From Burkholderiales bacterium (GTDB taxonomy: Bacteria > Pseudomonadota > Gammaproteobacteria > Burkholderiales > SG8-39), in assembly GCA_020846575.1 (NCBI GenBank), contig JADLDQ010000284.1:1-28693 (forward strand): DNA of 28,693 bases, written 5' to 3'. Below the pieces are notes generated by a model. The model did no database searches. It was not told where the DNA came from and saw nothing but the letters and a program-made list of their open reading frames with translations. Made by a program: the position numbers and the translations under genes. This document shows, one piece after another, positions 7,267 to 15,670 of the stretch. Each line of letters opens with the position of its first letter. The stretch's first letter is position 1.

Positions 7267-8583
7267 GTGCGGGGACGGCGGCGGCGCGGTCCCGCGGCGC
7301 CGGGAACGAATCGACCTGCCGGCGCGCGAGGGGATGGGCCCGAAGAGTCCGCTTCCAATCGGACCCGGGCAGGCGCACTCGCACCGCCTCGCCGCGCGGC
7401 AAGCCCGGCGGTCCTGCGGCTCAAGCCCGGGCGCGAGCGCTCGCTCCAGCGCTGGCACCCCTGGGTTTTTTCGGGCGCGGTGCAGTCGACCGGGGGCGAG
7501 CCGGCACCCGGTGAAACGCTGCGCGTCGAGGCTGCCGACGGGCGTTTTCTCGCCTGGGCGGACTTCAGTCCTGCCTCCCAGATACGCGCCCGGGTGCAGA
7601 GCTTCTGCGAGGACGAATTTCCCGACGAAGCCTTTCTGCAGGGACGGATCGCGGCGGCGCTGGATCGCCGCCGCGGCATCGCCCAGGGCACGGCCCTGCG
7701 GCTGGTACACGCCGAATCCGATGCATTGCCCGGTCTGATCGCGGATCGATACGGGGACACGATCGTCGTGCAGATCCTGTCGGCGGGCGCCGAGCGCAGG
7801 CGCGGCGAGATCGTCCGGGCGCTGGGTGAGTTGAGCGGCGCACGGGCGATATTCGAGCGCTCCGACGCCGAGACGCGCTCGCTCGAAGGCCTGCCGCTGC
7901 GCGTGGGACCCCTGCTCGGGGATGCGCCGGGCGGCCCGGTGGAGATCCTCGAGCACGGGCTGCGTTACCGGGTCGACGTCGCCGCAGGCCAGAAGACGGG
8001 CTTCTACCTCGACCAGCGCGACAGCCGCGCGCGCATCCGGGACCTTGCCGCGGGCTGCGAGGTACTCGATTGCTTCGCCCACACGGGGGGGTTCGCCCTC
8101 GCCGCGGTCTCGGGCGGCGCGCGCTCGGTGCTCGCGGTGGAAAGCTCGGCGCCGGCGCTGGCCTTGGCGCGTCAGAACGCGGCCCTGAACGGAGTCGATA
8201 CCGGCGCGCTCGAATGGCTCGAGGGCGACGTGTTCGAGATGCTGCGGCGGCTGCGGCAGGCGGGCCGCAGCTTCGACCTCGTGGTGCTCGACCCGCCCAA
8301 GTTCGCACCCACCGCGCAGAAAGCGGCCGCCGCGGCGCGCGGCTACAAGGACATCAACCTGAACGCGCTGAAGCTCTTGCGCCGCGGGGGGCTGCTCGCG
8401 ACCTTCTCCTGTTCCGGCGGCGTATGCGCCGACCTGTTCCAGAAGATCGTCGCCGGCGCAGCCGCGGACGCGGGCGTGGCGGCGAACATCGAGGCACGCC
8501 TCCAGGCTCCCGCCGATCACCCGGTGAGGCTCGCGTTTCCCGAGGGTGAGTACCTCAAGGGATTGCTGCTTCGACGCGTCTGA
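7267..8583 (+). CDS. rlmI: RlmI-type class I rRNA methyltransferase (start uncertain)
   Basis: The protein resembles RlmI, which makes 5-methylcytosine at 1962 of 23S rRNA with SAM. From about base 7414 the product has an N-terminal PUA domain (LRLKPGRERSLQRWHPWVFSGAV), a middle domain, then the methyltransferase core: GQKTGFYLDQRDSR, the SAM loop LDCFAHTGGFALAA, VVLDPPKFA, and GGLLATFSCSGG with the likely catalytic cysteine. The start is a problem: no ATG or TTG lies in frame nearby. GTG at 7267 gives 438 aa with about 49 unrelated Arg-rich residues; CTG at 7414 would give the family-like 389 aa. An ATG with a GAGG site at 7334 is in another frame. The gene ends upstream of a terminator-like hairpin. 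Confidence 0.85.
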   Translation: MRGRRRRGPAAPGTNRPAGARGDGPEESASNRTRAGALAPPRRAASPAVLRLKPGRERSLQRWHPWVFSGAVQSTGGEPAPGETLRVEAADGRFLAWADFSPASQIRARVQSFCEDEFPDEAFLQGRIAAALDRRRGIAQGTALRLVHAESDALPGLIADRYGDTIVVQILSAGAERRRGEIVRALGELSGARAIFERSDAETRSLEGLPLRVGPLLGDAPGGPVEILEHGLRYRVDVAAGQKTGFYLDQRDSRARIRDLAAGCEVLDCFAHTGGFALAAVSGGARSVLAVESSAPALALARQNAALNGVDTGALEWLEGDVFEMLRRLRQAGRSFDLVVLDPPKFAPTAQKAAAAARGYKDINLNALKLLRRGGLLATFSCSGGVCADLFQKIVAGAAADAGVAANIEARLQAPADHPVRLAFPEGEYLKGLLLRRV

Positions 8584-8875
8584 GCAGGGCGAGCGCCGGC
8601 GGCCGGCCCCGGGCGAGGGCGGCGCGAGCGCCGTGCGCGCCTAGCGCGTTTGCGCGCGCTGCCTTCCGTGTATACACTTGCGCGCCTTGCGCACGGGCTC
8701 GATCGCTCGTGCCGCACCGCCGGAGCGTCGAGACAGCCTGGAAAGAGGGCGCCCGCGCCCCGGGCAGGACCGGTGGCCGAGGCTCGGGAGACGGACGTTT
8801 GAAAAGCCCGTTCGGGCCCCCATATAGGTCGCTTGAAGGGCCAGCACCCGGGGGCGCGAAAAGCGGAGGCGGCGC
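8584..8875 (+). promoter_or_regulatory. Intergenic region: hairpin, promoter and long leader before the COG0523 gene
   Basis: The region begins with GC-rich dyads, including AGCGCG/CGCGCT around 8643-8660, which may end the rlmI transcript. A sigma-70-like promoter follows: TTGCGC (8650-8655), 17 bases, TACACT (8673-8678). A perfect palindrome GTGTATACAC (8668-8677) covers the -10, so a repressor could bind here. The remaining 190 bases would be a long untranslated leader with a small GCCC-GTTC-GGGC hairpin near 8806-8817. AGCGGAGG supplies the ribosome site before ATG at 8876. No small gene is convincing here. Confidence 0.45.
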
Positions 8876-9852
<977 letters not shown>

Positions 9853-9856
<4 letters not shown>

Positions 9857-10371
9857 ACGCAGTGAAGAACGTGGCCTCCGGGGCCGGTAAGAATCCGGTC
9901 CCCTCCGCGGCGGCGCAGGCGGTCGCGCCGGAGAAGGTCTCGGCGGCTGCGCAGCCGGAGGCAGGCGGACTTTCCGAGGAGCAGCTGCGGCGCGCACCTG
10001 CGGCGGACTACATGAACGCCGAGCAACTGGAGTTCTTCCGCCGGCGCCTGGCGGATATGCAGCAGGACCTTCTGCGCAAGGCGGGCGATACTTCGGAGCA
10101 CCTTCGCGAGCACGAGGTGGAGCCCGATCCCACCGACCAGGCGACCATCGAGGAGGAGTATGCGCTGGAGCTGCGCGCGCGCGACCGCGAGCGCAAGCTC
10201 CTCAAGAAGATCGACGAGGCGCTGCGCCGCATCGAGGACGGCAGCTATGGATGGTGCGAGGAAACCGGCGAGGCGATCGGTATCCCCAGGCTGCTGGCGC
10301 GCCCGACCGCCACCCTCACCGTCGAAGCGCAGTCGCGCCGCGAGTTGAAACAGAAGATGTACGGGGACTGA
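9853..10371 (+). CDS. dksA: DksA, RNA polymerase-binding stringent-response factor (cysteine-poor finger)
   Basis: DksA enters the secondary channel of RNA polymerase and with ppGpp alters rRNA and amino-acid promoters. The 172-aa protein has a poorly conserved Ala/Pro-rich N-terminus (1-50), a coiled coil with the functional tip DPTDQA (Asp92, Asp95, Ala97), and a C-terminal globular domain. Of the four zinc cysteines of the E. coli type only Cys135 remains; the others are Thr138, Thr156 and Ala159 (CEETGEAIG, LTVEAQ). This form is known in alpha- and betaproteobacteria and resembles Pseudomonas DksA2, which works without structural zinc. ATG 9853 is preferred over ATG 9844 because GGAG at 9838-9841 is correctly spaced only for 9853. 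Confidence 0.95.
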
Positions 10372-10444
10372 GCGGCGTACGCCCGGACCTGCTCCCTGCA
10401 CCGCTGCGCCGCGCCAGCTTCGAAACGCCAGCCGCAGCCGCCTC

Positions 10445-10981
10445 ATGGAACAAGCGCCCGGCACCACCATCCTTTCGGCGCGCCGCGACGGCAAGGTCGC
10501 GCTGGGCGGCGACGGGCAGGTCACGCTCGGCAACGTGGTGATCAAGGCGAGCGCGCGCAAGGTGAGACGCCTGTACCACGAGCGCATCCTCGCGGGATTC
10601 GCCGGCGGTACCGCCGATGCGTTCACGCTGTTCGAGCGCTTCGAGGGCAAGCTCGAAAAGCACCAGGGCAACCTGCTGCGTTCCGCGGTGGAACTGGCCA
10701 AGGACTGGCGTACCGACCGGGCGCTGCGACGCCTGGAAGCCATGCTCGCGGTGGCCGACCGGGAGACATCGCTGCTCATCTCCGGTGTCGGCGACGTGAT
10801 CGAGCCCGAATACGGCCTGATCGCCATCGGCAGCGGTGGACCGTACGCGCAGGCGGCGGCACGGGCGCTGCTGGAGAACACCACGCTCGGGGCCGAGGAC
10901 CTGGTGCGCAGGTCGCTGGAGATCGCGGCCGACCTGTGCATCTACACCAATCGCAGCCTGGTGATCGAAACCCTGGAATAA
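10445..10981 (+). CDS. hslV: ATP-dependent protease subunit HslV
   Basis: HslV (ClpQ) is the proteasome-like threonine peptidase of the cytoplasmic HslUV complex, which degrades unfolded and regulatory proteins under stress. The 178-aa protein begins MEQAPGTTILSARRDGKVAL. The catalytic Thr is the first of TTIL, exposed by removing the short propeptide MEQAPG. Other landmarks are GGDGQVTLGN, RFEGKLEKHQGNLLRSAVELAKDWRTD (about 60-86), SGVGDVIEP and the glycine-rich GSGGPYAQAAARAL. No clear Shine-Dalgarno sequence precedes the ATG, 73 bases after dksA. hslU follows after 42 bases, the standard operon order. Confidence 0.97.
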   Translation: MEQAPGTTILSARRDGKVALGGDGQVTLGNVVIKASARKVRRLYHERILAGFAGGTADAFTLFERFEGKLEKHQGNLLRSAVELAKDWRTDRALRRLEAMLAVADRETSLLISGVGDVIEPEYGLIAIGSGGPYAQAAARALLENTTLGAEDLVRRSLEIAADLCIYTNRSLVIETLE

Positions 10982-11023
10982 CGCCGGCCGGCCGGGCGGC
11001 GCCGCGATTCGAAGGCCGTTTTC

Positions 11024-12358
11024 ATGTCCCACATGACACCGCAGGAAATCGTCCACGAGCTGGACAAGCACATCGTCGGGCAGACGCGCGCCAAGCGCGC
11101 CGTGGCGGTCGCCATGAGAAACCGCTGGCGGCGCCAGCAGGTGCAGGAGCCGCTGCGCCAGGAGATCACCCCCAAGAACATCCTGATGATCGGCCCCACG
11201 GGCGTGGGCAAGACCGAGATCGCGCGGCGCCTCGCGAAGCTCGCCGAGGCCCCGTTCATCAAGGTCGAGGCCACCAAGTTCACCGAAGTGGGCTACGTCG
11301 GGCGCGACGTCGATTCCATCATCCGCGACCTGGTGGAGACCAGCATCAAGCAGACGCGGGAGGCGGCCACCCGCAAGGTCCGCAGCCGCGCCGAGGAGGC
11401 GGCCGAGGAACGGGTGCTCGATGTCCTGCTGCCGCCCGCGCGCGACACGGGCCTTGGCAGCGGCACGGAGCACGCGGAGGAATCGGTCGCGCGCCAGCGC
11501 TTCCGCAAGAAGCTGCGCGAGGGCGAGCTGGACGAGCGCGAGATCGAGGTCGAGGTCTCGGCGACGCCCGCCCAGATGGAGATTCTCGCGCCGCCCGGCA
11601 TGGAGGAGCTGACGCAGCAGATTCAGGGCATGTTCCAGAACCTCTCCGGGGCGAGGCGCCGCACCCGCAGGATGAAGATCCGCGATGCCCTGCGCACGCT
11701 GGTGGACGAGGAGGCGGCGAAGCTGGTGAACGAGGAAGACCTTCGCAGCCAGGCGCTGGCGAACGTGGAACAGAACGGCATCGTGTTCCTCGACGAGATC
11801 GACAAGATCACCTCGCGCAGCGAGACCGTCGGCGCGGACGTCTCGCGCCAGGGCGTGCAGCGCGACCTGCTGCCCCTGGTCGAAGGCACAGCCATCAGCA
11901 CCAAGTACGGCATGGTGCGCACCGACCACGTCCTGTTCGTGGCGAGCGGTGCGTTCCATCTGTCCAAACCCTCGGATCTGATCCCGGAGCTGCAGGGGCG
12001 ATTTCCCATCCGGGTGGAACTGGATTCGCTCTCGGTCGGGGATTTCGAACGTATCCTCACCGCGACCGATGCCTGCCTCACGCGGCAGTACCAGGCGCTG
12101 CTCGCCACCGACCAGGTGAGCCTGGAGTTCAAGCCCGAGGGAATCCGGCGCCTCGCGGAGATCGCCTGGTCGGTGAACGAGAAGACCGAGAACATCGGCG
12201 CGCGGCGCCTGTACACGGTGATGGAGCGCCTGCTCGAGGAAGTGTCCTTCGATGCGGGACGGGCCGGTCCGACCCGGGTCACGGTGGACGCCGCCTACGT
12301 GGACGGCCGGCTGAAGGAACTCGCGGGCAGCGAGGACCTCGCGCGCTACGTGCTCTGA
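11024..12358 (+). CDS. hslU: ATP-dependent unfoldase HslU
   Basis: HslU (ClpY) is the AAA+ hexamer that unfolds substrates and feeds them into HslV. The 444-aa protein opens MSHMTPQEIVHELDKHIVGQ and carries Walker A GPTGVGKT (57-64), the pore-region GYVGRDVDS (near 90), an inserted I-domain of charged helices (about 110-230), Walker B IVFLDEIDKI (near 252), a sensor-2 region NIGARRLYTVMERLLE, and the C-terminal tail ARYVL, which docks into HslV to activate it. It follows hslV by 42 bases in the same operon, and a perfect GC-rich hairpin begins 20 bases after its stop. All key residues are present. Confidence 0.98.
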   Translation: MSHMTPQEIVHELDKHIVGQTRAKRAVAVAMRNRWRRQQVQEPLRQEITPKNILMIGPTGVGKTEIARRLAKLAEAPFIKVEATKFTEVGYVGRDVDSIIRDLVETSIKQTREAATRKVRSRAEEAAEERVLDVLLPPARDTGLGSGTEHAEESVARQRFRKKLREGELDEREIEVEVSATPAQMEILAPPGMEELTQQIQGMFQNLSGARRRTRRMKIRDALRTLVDEEAAKLVNEEDLRSQALANVEQNGIVFLDEIDKITSRSETVGADVSRQGVQRDLLPLVEGTAISTKYGMVRTDHVLFVASGAFHLSKPSDLIPELQGRFPIRVELDSLSVGDFERILTATDACLTRQYQALLATDQVSLEFKPEGIRRLAEIAWSVNEKTENIGARRLYTVMERLLEEVSFDAGRAGPTRVTVDAAYVDGRLKELAGSEDLARYVL

Positions 12359-12378
12359 GCGGGGCGCACCGGCGCGCC

Positions 12379-12397
12379 GCGCGCGGGAGCCGCGCGC
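12379..12397 (+). terminator. GC hairpin after hslU
   Basis: GCGCGCGG (12379-12386), loop GAG, and CCGCGCGC (12390-12397) form a perfect 8-bp stem starting 20 bases after the hslU stop. No T-tract follows, so termination may need Rho, or the hairpin may protect the mRNA end. Bases 12398-12565 before the argB promoter contain nothing else I recognise. Confidence 0.45.
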
Positions 12398-12569
12398 TCG
12401 CCGAAGGCCGGCCGGCGCTCCAGCGATCGGGAATACGGGCGCCTCGCCTGCCTGCAGCTGATCCAGGCCTCGGCGTCTCGGTTCGGGTGAGGGCGCTCGC
12501 TTCAGGCGCGGCGATCATGCCGCCGAGCGCGCCCGGCGCCGTGACCGACTGCCGCGGCTGGCACGCGCG

Positions 12570-12575
12570 TAGAAT
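12570..12575 (+). promoter_or_regulatory. Putative -10 element of argB
   Basis: TAGAAT matches TATAAT at five of six positions and lies 25 bases before the argB ATG, with AGGA as ribosome site between them. The -35 region is GC-rich and unconvincing. I see no clear ARG-box-like palindrome near it. Confidence 0.45.
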
Positions 12576-12600
12576 CGCCGCTCACCAGGACTGCACCGAC

Positions 12601-13485
12601 ATGAACGACGCCAGCCTTCTCCCCGGCAACCCCGCCAGGCTGCTCGCCGAAGCCCTGCCTTACATCCGCCGCTTTCACGGCAAGACCATCGTCGTCAAGT
12701 ACGGCGGCAACGCCATGACCGAGCCGTCGCTGCAGGCGGGCTTCGCGCGCGATGTCGTGCTGCTGAAGCTGGTGGGCATGAACCCGGTGGTGGTGCACGG
12801 CGGCGGGCCCCAGATCGAACAGCTGCTCGCGCGCCTGGGAAAGAAGGGCGAGTTCGTCCAGGGAATGCGCGTGACCGACGCGGAAACCATGGACGTGGTC
12901 GAGATGGTGCTCGGCGGTCAGGTCAACAAGGAGGTGGTCACGCTCATCAACCAGGCGGGCGGCCGCGCCGTGGGTCTGACCGGCCAGGACGGGGCGTTCA
13001 TCCGGGCGCGCAAGATGCTCGTGGCCGGGCCGCGGCCCGAAGAGCGGCTGGACATCGGCCAGGTGGGTGAGATCGCCGCCATCGACCCCCGTGTCATCGA
13101 CGTGCTGGAGCAGGGCGGATTCATACCCGTGGTCGCGCCGATCGGGGTGGGCGAAGACGGACAGTCCTACAACATCAACGCCGACCTGGTCGCGGGAAAG
13201 CTCGCCGAGGTGCTGAAGGCCGAGAAACTGGTGGTGCTCACCAACACGCCCGGCGTGCTCGACCGCAACGGCCGGCTCCTCACCGGTCTTTCACCCCGGC
13301 AGATCGACGCGCTGGTTGCGGACGGCACGCTCTCGGGCGGCATGCTGCCCAAGATCGCCTCGGCGCTGGACGCGGCGCGCGGCGGCGTGCCGAGCGTACA
13401 TATCATCGACGGTCGCGTGCAGCACGCGCTGCTGCTGGAAATCCTCACCGACACCGGCGTCGGTACCCTGATACGGAGCAAGTGA
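12601..13485 (+). CDS. argB: Acetylglutamate kinase
   Basis: ArgB phosphorylates N-acetylglutamate with ATP, the second step of arginine synthesis, in the cytoplasm. The 294-aa amino acid kinase-fold protein has IVVKYGGNAM (about 31-40) and VVVHGGGPQI (63-72) for phosphate binding, GQVNKEVV, GQSYNINADLVAGKLA for N-acetylglutamate and nucleotide, and GGMLPKIASALDAA near the end. The roughly 25-residue N-terminal helix (MNDASLLPGNPARLLAEALPY) before the kinase core is typical of the hexameric, arginine-inhibited enzymes found where the acetyl group is recycled, so feedback inhibition is likely but inferred. It has its own -10 and AGGA site, and two hairpins follow its stop. Confidence 0.97.
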   Translation: MNDASLLPGNPARLLAEALPYIRRFHGKTIVVKYGGNAMTEPSLQAGFARDVVLLKLVGMNPVVVHGGGPQIEQLLARLGKKGEFVQGMRVTDAETMDVVEMVLGGQVNKEVVTLINQAGGRAVGLTGQDGAFIRARKMLVAGPRPEERLDIGQVGEIAAIDPRVIDVLEQGGFIPVVAPIGVGEDGQSYNINADLVAGKLAEVLKAEKLVVLTNTPGVLDRNGRLLTGLSPRQIDALVADGTLSGGMLPKIASALDAARGGVPSVHIIDGRVQHALLLEILTDTGVGTLIRSK

Positions 13486-13497
13486 GCGCAGGGCGCG

Positions 13498-13548
13498 CCA
13501 GGCCCGGCGCCTGGCCGAGCGCGATCGGTACCGGCGGGCGCCGGTACC
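13498..13548. terminator. Two hairpins between convergent argB and the M15 peptidase gene
   Basis: CCAGGC/GCCTGG (13498-13503, 13509-13514) is followed by a perfect 10-bp repeat GGTACCGGCG/CGCCGGTACC (13527-13536, 13539-13548) with a tiny loop. They lie between genes that converge, so they probably end transcription from both sides. No T-run is present on either strand. Confidence 0.55.
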
Positions 13549-13599
13549 AGGCCGGACGCGGCCGCAGCGGGCCGGGGGCCGCGCGCAAGGCGGCGCCCC

Positions 13600-14058
13600 T
13601 CAGGCGATCGGGTTGCGGTTCTCGTCGAACAGTCCCGCGAGATAGCCTTCCTTCGCGTCGTAGATGCTGAGCACGCGGCCGCGCGGCTCCGGGGCGAACG
13701 ACAGGTGCACCCAGCGCCCGAACTCCAGGATCACCGTGTCGAACTCGAGCCCCGAGTCGCGCACGGCCCGCGCCACATCGAGCGGGGAGCCATAGGCCGG
13801 GCAGGAAAAGTCGGCCGCCAATCCCGACAGGTGCTGGGACGATGCGGTTCCGCCGACCGCGTCGTTCACTTGCGCAGAGCGATAGGCGCTGCTTATCTCC
13901 AGCTCGCTCCCCAGCAGTTCGCGCACCGCTTCGAGCCCTCGGGCAAGACGCTGCAGGTTCTCGAGAACATCCTGCGGCGGCGCATTGTCCAGCCCGCAGC
14001 GCTCGGCGGTTTCCGAACGGGTCAGTTGCGCCAGGGTGAAATGGGGCGTAAGCCGCAT
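13600..14058 (-). CDS. M15-type D,D-peptidase-like protein
   Basis: A 152-aa protein of the Peptidase_M15_3 type (zinc D,D-carboxypeptidase/endolysin fold). It begins RLTPHFTLAQLTRSETAER, the usual helical start of these proteins, and has SSAYRSAQVNDAVGG (about 56-70), the zinc ligands His and Asp in SQHLSGLAADF (74-84) and a final His in WVHLSF. No signal peptide is visible, so it may act in the cytoplasm, leave through a phage-like route or use another export path. Similar genes occur in prophages as endolysins, but no phage genes lie nearby. It is transcribed towards argB. No clear ribosome site precedes the ATG. Confidence 0.8.
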   Translation of the reverse strand: MRLTPHFTLAQLTRSETAERCGLDNAPPQDVLENLQRLARGLEAVRELLGSELEISSAYRSAQVNDAVGGTASSQHLSGLAADFSCPAYGSPLDVARAVRDSGLEFDTVILEFGRWVHLSFAPEPRGRVLSIYDAKEGYLAGLFDENRNPIA

Positions 14059-14148
14059 CGGCGGGTGCGCGGGTTGCAGGCGGCGCAGTCTAGCACCCGG
14101 GCGGGTGGCGGCACCTGTACCGCAACCGGCAAAGCATTTGCTGCGAGC

Positions 14149-14173
14149 AAGCGCTCACATGTGCGCTTAGAAT
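14149..14173 (+). promoter_or_regulatory. slmA promoter region with inverted repeat and SlmA-like site
   Basis: TAGAAT (14168-14173) is a good -10 element, 20 bases before the slmA ATG. An inverted repeat AAGCGC-N8-GCGCTT (14149-14154, 14163-14168) ends on its first base. An overlapping stretch, 14147-14158, reads GCAAGCGCTCAC, which fits the symmetrical form GTGAGCGCTCAC at 10 of 12 positions and the E. coli SlmA site GTGAGTACTCAC at 8 of 12. No clear -35 is seen. The dyad suggests control by a TetR-type protein, possibly SlmA itself. Confidence 0.4.
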
Positions 14174-14193
14174 GCGCCCGAAAAGGGGGCCGG

Positions 14194-14763
14194 ATGCCGG
14201 CGCGGCGGCGAGGGGAACGCAAGCTCCAGATACTGCAGGTGCTCGCGCGCATGCTCGAGGACCCCGCAGGGGAGCGCATCACCACCGCCACCCTGGCTGC
14301 GAAGCTGGACGTCTCGGAGGCGGCGCTCTACCGGCATTTCGCCAGCAAGGCCCAGATGTACGAGGGCCTGATCGAGTTCATCGAAAGCTCGATCTTCGGC
14401 GTGGCGAACCGCATCGCCTCCGAGGAGGAGAACGGCCTGAAGCAGCTGCACGCGCTGCTATCCCTGCTGCTGTCCTTCGCCGAGAAGAATCCCGGCATGA
14501 CGCGGGTGCTGATCGGCGACGCCCTCGTCCACGAGAACCCGCGGCTTCAGGCGCGCATCAACCAGGTGCACGAGCGCATCGAGGCGACCCTGCGCCAGTG
14601 CCTGCGCGTCGCCTCGACCCAGGGCCACGAGGAACCCGAACCCGCCGCACGCGCGAGCCTGCTGATGTGCTGGGTGACCGGGCGCTGGCACCAGTACGCC
14701 AAGGGCGGTTTCAAGCGGCTGCCCACCGAGGGCTGGGAGAAGGTCTGGCCGATACTCATTTGA
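14194..14763 (+). CDS. slmA: Nucleoid occlusion factor SlmA
   Basis: SlmA is a TetR-family DNA-binding protein that, bound to specific chromosomal sites, blocks FtsZ ring assembly over the nucleoid. The 189-aa protein has the N-terminal helix-turn-helix domain ERITTATLAAKLDVSEAALYRHFASKAQM (about 28-56), with SEAALYRHF identical in E. coli SlmA, followed by LIEFIESSIF, LLSLLLSFAEKNPGMTRVL and RINQVHERIEATLRQCLR, all matching the SlmA ligand/FtsZ-binding region. The frame stays open far upstream, but ATG 14194 with AGGGGG before it fits the family. argB next to slmA is common in betaproteobacteria. Its likely sites of action are genome-wide rather than local. Confidence 0.93.
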   Translation: MPARRRGERKLQILQVLARMLEDPAGERITTATLAAKLDVSEAALYRHFASKAQMYEGLIEFIESSIFGVANRIASEEENGLKQLHALLSLLLSFAEKNPGMTRVLIGDALVHENPRLQARINQVHERIEATLRQCLRVASTQGHEEPEPAARASLLMCWVTGRWHQYAKGGFKRLPTEGWEKVWPILI

Positions 14764-14858
14764 CGGCCCGGCCGGGAATGACGGATCGGGGCGGCGCGTG
14801 ATCGTTCGCGAGCGCACGCGCCGCGTCGCATGCATGCACGAGCGATGCGCCGATCGCA

Positions 14859-14872
14859 GCGGCGATCGCCGC
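14859..14872. repeat. 14-bp palindrome between convergent slmA and moeB
   Basis: GCGGCGATCGCCGC is a perfect palindrome in the 154-bp gap between slmA and moeB. It may form part of a bidirectional terminator, as neighbouring bases include further GCGATC-type dyads. No T-run follows on either strand. Confidence 0.3.
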
Positions 14873-14917
14873 CGCTGACGGCCGATGCGCGCGCTCGCCG
14901 CGGGTGCGAAAGCCGCT

Positions 14918-15670
14918 CTATGCCCGGGTGGCGCACACCCGGCATGCCGGATCCCTGCGCAGCCGCACCGAACGCCACTCCATGCGCAGCGTATCCAGCA
15001 GCAGCAGCCGCCCGTCGATCGATTCGCCCAGACCGCACAGGAGCTTGATCGCCTCGGCCGCCTGCACGGTGCCGATGACGCCGGTGAGCGGGGCGAACAC
15101 GCCCATCACCGCGCAGCGCGTCTCCTCGAGTTCGGCCGCTTGCGGGAACAGACACTCGTAGCAGGCGCTCTCTTGCCGCCGCAGGTCGAACACCGTCACC
15201 TGCCCGTCGAAGCGCACCGCCGCTCCGGACACGAGCGGCTTCGCGTGCGCCGCGCACGCGCGGGTGACCGCGTGGCGGGTGGCGAAATTGTCGGAGCAGT
15301 CGAGCACCACGTCCGCGCGCGCCACCGCGGCCTCCAGCGCCGCACCTTCCAGGCGTACCGCCATGGGTTCCACGTGCACGCCCGGGTTGAGCGCTTGCAG
15401 CCGGGCGCGCCCCGAATCGACCTTGGCGCTGCCCACCGAGGTGCTCTCGTGGAGAATCTGCCGTTGCAGGTTGGTGAGATCCACCGTGTCGCTATCGGCC
15501 AGCGCGATCGTGCCCACGCCCGCCGCGGCCAGGTACATCGCCGCCGGAGACCCCAGCCCGCCCGCACCCACGATCAGCGCGCGCGACGCGAGCAGCCGCT
15601 CCTGCCCCTCGATTCCGAACTCCGCGAGCAACACGTGCCGCGAATAGCGCAACAACTGCTCGTCGTTCAT
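14918..15670 (-). CDS. moeB: MoeB/ThiF-family E1-like adenylyltransferase
   Basis: MoeB adenylates the C-terminal glycine of the MoaD small subunit so that it can be sulfurated for molybdopterin synthesis; ThiF does the same to ThiS for thiamine. The 250-aa protein begins NDEQLLRYSRHVLL, carries the nucleotide loop GAGGLGSP (35-42), the conserved LTNLQRQILH near 65-74, Cys186 in EETRCAVMGVFAPL at the usual E1 cysteine position, and four zinc cysteines: Cys170, Cys173, Cys243 and Cys246. There is no C-terminal rhodanese domain. The open frame extends 84 codons upstream without family similarity. Last gene of the gpmA - envC - ctpA - moeB run, but separated from ctpA by 360 bases. MoeB versus ThiF role is not certain. 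Confidence 0.88.
   Translation of the reverse strand: MNDEQLLRYSRHVLLAEFGIEGQERLLASRALIVGAGGLGSPAAMYLAAAGVGTIALADSDTVDLTNLQRQILHESTSVGSAKVDSGRARLQALNPGVHVEPMAVRLEGAALEAAVARADVVLDCSDNFATRHAVTRACAAHAKPLVSGAAVRFDGQVTVFDLRRQESACYECLFPQAAELEETRCAVMGVFAPLTGVIGTVQAAEAIKLLCGLGESIDGRLLLLDTLRMEWRSVRLRRDPACRVCATRA

Noticed and set aside
7267..8583. RlmI-type protein as a fusion of an unknown N-terminal domain.
   Set aside because: The extra 49 residues are low-complexity and Arg-rich; a start-codon or sequence problem explains them better.
10936..12600. Long extension of the argB frame upstream across hslU.
   Set aside because: It overlaps the certain hslU gene; argB similarity starts at 12601 with its own ribosome site and -10.
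13600..14058. M15 peptidase gene as a prophage remnant.
   Set aside because: No integrase, holin, spanin or other phage gene is nearby, and base composition does not differ noticeably; xerC is the housekeeping recombinase.
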